Assembly (NCBI RefSeq): GCF_000003605.2
Contig: NW_003108579.1
Coordinates: 205,214 to 227,404, forward strand
Length of the DNA stretch: 22,191 nucleotides
Direction: 5' to 3'
DNA from: Saccoglossus kowalevskii
Taxonomy: Eukaryota; Hemichordata; Enteropneusta; Harrimaniidae
Shown here: positions 1 through 22,191 of the stretch, one piece after another
How the letters are laid out: each line of letters starts with the position of its first letter
Position numbering within the stretch: position 1 is the stretch's first letter
Notes under the pieces: generated by a model
The model's input: only the letters and a program-made list of their open reading frames with translations
Database searches by the model: none
What the model was told of the DNA's origin: nothing
Program-made: the position numbers and the translations under genes

Positions 1-20133
<20,133 letters not shown>

Positions 20134-20233
20134 AAGTAGCATCGTAGCAACTCTTCAAAACTTCCAGTATTTTTAACCAGAAGCTATCTAACTTAACAAG
20201 GATAGAATGGTACCATTATTTGCCATGTTTTGT

Positions 20234-20258
20234 GGGGGGGCGGGGAGAGAGGGAGGGG
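20234..20258 (+). promoter_or_regulatory. G-quadruplex motif in 3' UTR
   Basis: Four G runs (7, 4, 3 and 4 G) are separated by loops of 1, 5 and 1 bases, which fits the usual G-quadruplex rule. It lies about 100 nt after the COPA stop codon and on the RNA-sense strand, so it could fold in the mRNA. Function is inferred only. Confidence 0.6.
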
Positions 20259-20531
20259 TGTTATTGTTCGGCAAATTTTATCTGCAAACAATAGAAATGA
20301 ATTGTATAATTTAATTGTTAAACAAATCAAACCACGTACTTGGAGGGAGACGTTCTGCGTATCATTTCAGGCAGTATTAAAAACCTAAATCTGGATAAAT
20401 CACAGCTTCAAGTTGACATCCATATAAATTGTACTCTGTATGCTATCCAAGAGCGTTGAACGTCATGTGTAAATGACATTGATGTGTAACAATCCGTGAT
20501 AGACTGCTCAGCTTTTAGCAATCAATTCATA

Positions 20532-20743
20532 TACTGTTGAATACTTTATTTTCGCTTGGAATTAATTTTCGCTATTTTTGCTGAAGGAATGATTCAGTGA
20601 AAATAAAATCCAGCGAATATACCTTTTTTCCTATCTTTTACATTCAACTCCCCAAAAATCAGTGAAAATAAATTCCATATAACACACCTAAAAAGTCTTT
20701 TCAGCGAAAATAAATTCCAGTGAAAATAAAGTATTTTACAGTA
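20532..20743 (-). mobile_element. Foldback MITE-like element, family 1, copy D
   Basis: Starts tactgttgaatac and ends gtattttacagta. The interior contains aaaataaaatccagcgaata, in the same orientation as copy B. It lies within the likely 3' UTR. It contains AATAAA-like strings, which are part of the element. Confidence 0.82.
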
Positions 20744-21789
20744 TTGCAAATATGAGGGAATTTGATAATGTATACAAAAATAACAATGTGATTTTCTCCC
20801 GCCAGTGTTGAAATTCTGATGGGGGGGCCCTTCGTCGTTACCATGTCTGTCTGTTCTATCGATAACTCAATCTCCAATCTCTGATCACAATCATAAACGA
20901 CAAAATAGGTACTCTGAAAAAACTGACGCTCTACGGCTTTCGAGTGCCCCGCACAAACGTAACATCCTTAGCAGCATTTAGCAATTGTATTTTATTGTCT
21001 GTCAGTCTGGTTACTTTGTTACAGAAATTTGTATTATTCATCCACATCGCCAACCCCATTTCAACCCTTGCTCAATATGCTCGAGAGGTACTGTTTGATA
21101 TGTAGGTGGTTATTTCCATAAGCTTAATTGGACTTATTTTGAACCATTGTACATACAGAATACATGTTCATTTTCTTCTTTCAAGCTATAATTTGTTTTT
21201 GATTGCATGAGTGTCTTCTACTTCTGTTTAAAAAAAAAACCATTTTCAGTTAAAATTGTCGAAATTATTACTACCTTATGATGGCGCTGTTCTGTTGGTA
21301 GTAAAGTCAGGGTCATAGGTCAATAGATAAGAAGATGTTTGAATTATCTTTTTCTCCTGTCAAGATCATGTAGATACATTTTTGCCATAAAACTGAACAA
21401 ACGACCTTAAACGACCTGTCACATGCAAAAATTTCTGTGTTGTGCATTTATTTATCCTTTCATGCTAAGTCATTTCTGGATCACGATTGGCTGATGTGTT
21501 TTGTATCCAAGCATGTTATTGGCTACTTTGAAGATACTGAATACTTTTTAGCCAATTATAATCACCGACTCTGGTTTCTTTCAATGTTGGGGATATTCCA
21601 TTGTATTTTAGGTAAGGAATTGTATGAGGGGTCATGGGAGTGAACCTCATAATTAAATGGTTGCTTCTTCAGACTTGTTGTCATTGTTTTTATGAAATTT
21701 CAAACTCAGTAATGGTTTGTATGGAAAATATTTAGCCATGGAAAATTTTTTTTGGTGATGATAATGATACGTTTAAAGTGTACAAATGA

Positions 21790-21795
21790 AATAAA
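21790..21795 (+). promoter_or_regulatory. Likely COPA polyadenylation signal
   Basis: AATAAA, followed about 35 nt later by a GT-rich tract (tgtcgttgattttgtt), the usual arrangement of signal and downstream element. It is the best such pair outside the foldback element. A weaker ATTAAA is at 20376-20381. Confidence 0.55.
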
Positions 21796-22191
21796 TGCTT
21801 CTGTACTATGTGAAAGAAAACACTTGTCGTTGATTTTGTTTACACATTATTGTATTTTCACCAGCGAAGGTTCATGTGTTTTGGCCATCAACACTATACC
21901 TAAAAGCTCGTACACTATATAGTGTTTGACCAAGAGGATGGGCGATTCTACCTGGAAACTACATGCCAATGTGGGGGTGTTCGCTCAGAAAATGAGGGGA
22001 ATGTCTGAAATTACATAAACTCTTATTCAATACTTTTTATCTGTGTAATATTGGGAGAAAATGTATCATAAATACATGTGCAAGGTATGCTTTTGTTTCG
22101 TGTGAAGTGCTGAGAAACTGTTGCCCTTCTATGCACCCCCACAAAATGTCTGTCATTTGAATCTGCGCTAGCCTGACAAGTTGGTGTAGGT

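Larger units (their letters stand above)
20134..22191 (+). other. COPA 3' UTR and downstream flank
   Basis: No further gene is visible. Contents: a G-rich tract at 20234-20258, a foldback element at 20532-20743, an ATTGG/CCAAT cluster at about 21484-21560 and a polyadenylation signal at 21790. If that signal is used, the 3' UTR is about 1.7 kb. The 68-codon frame at 21437-21643 looks like chance. Confidence 0.6.

Noticed and set aside
21437-21643. 68-codon frame downstream of COPA
   Set aside because: Trp/Phe/His-rich with no known domain, in likely 3' UTR; probably chance.

Overview
This window is animal (metazoan) nuclear DNA. It is AT-rich and carries one intron-rich gene on the + strand, 24 coding exons joined by 23 GT-AG introns. 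Spliced together, the exons encode about 1094 residues of the alpha subunit of the COPI coat (coatomer alpha, COPA), from the middle of the N-terminal WD40 propeller to the natural C-terminus and stop codon at 20131-20133. Human alpha-COP (about 1224 residues) has almost exactly the same number of residues from the matching point, so no exon seems to be lost inside the window. About the first 130 residues (WD repeats 1-3 and the xenin-like N-terminus) are not here and must lie upstream. The protein looks like an invertebrate alpha-COP, and the noncoding DNA holds foldback (MITE-like) repeats. I infer a marine invertebrate (for example hemichordate, echinoderm, lancelet, brachiopod or mollusc), but the sequence does not let me choose among them.

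Layout: 1-673 is upstream or intronic sequence with a small CpG-rich patch. 674-3343 holds the exons for the rest of the first WD propeller. 3448-7056 holds the second propeller and the start of the alpha-solenoid. 7344-10109 holds the helical solenoid. 10209-10947 is an assembly gap within an intron. 11246-14129 holds the acidic, Gly-rich linker exons, separated by a 300-bp-unit repeat and a 65-bp tandem array. 15135-20133 holds the C-terminal domain that binds epsilon-COP in known coatomers. 20134-22191 is 3' UTR and flank, with a G-quadruplex motif, one foldback element and a good polyadenylation signal.

Most of the non-gene content is repeats: four copies of one foldback family (two in each orientation), a sister foldback element, three other inverted-repeat elements, a diverged tandem repeat and a ten-copy 65-bp array. 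I found no second gene, no RNA gene and no undescribed protein system. The most unusual items are the 65-bp array with its regularly spaced nuclear-receptor-like half-sites, a duplicated splice acceptor that would lead straight to a stop codon, and oppositely oriented foldback copies that flank blocks of exons.
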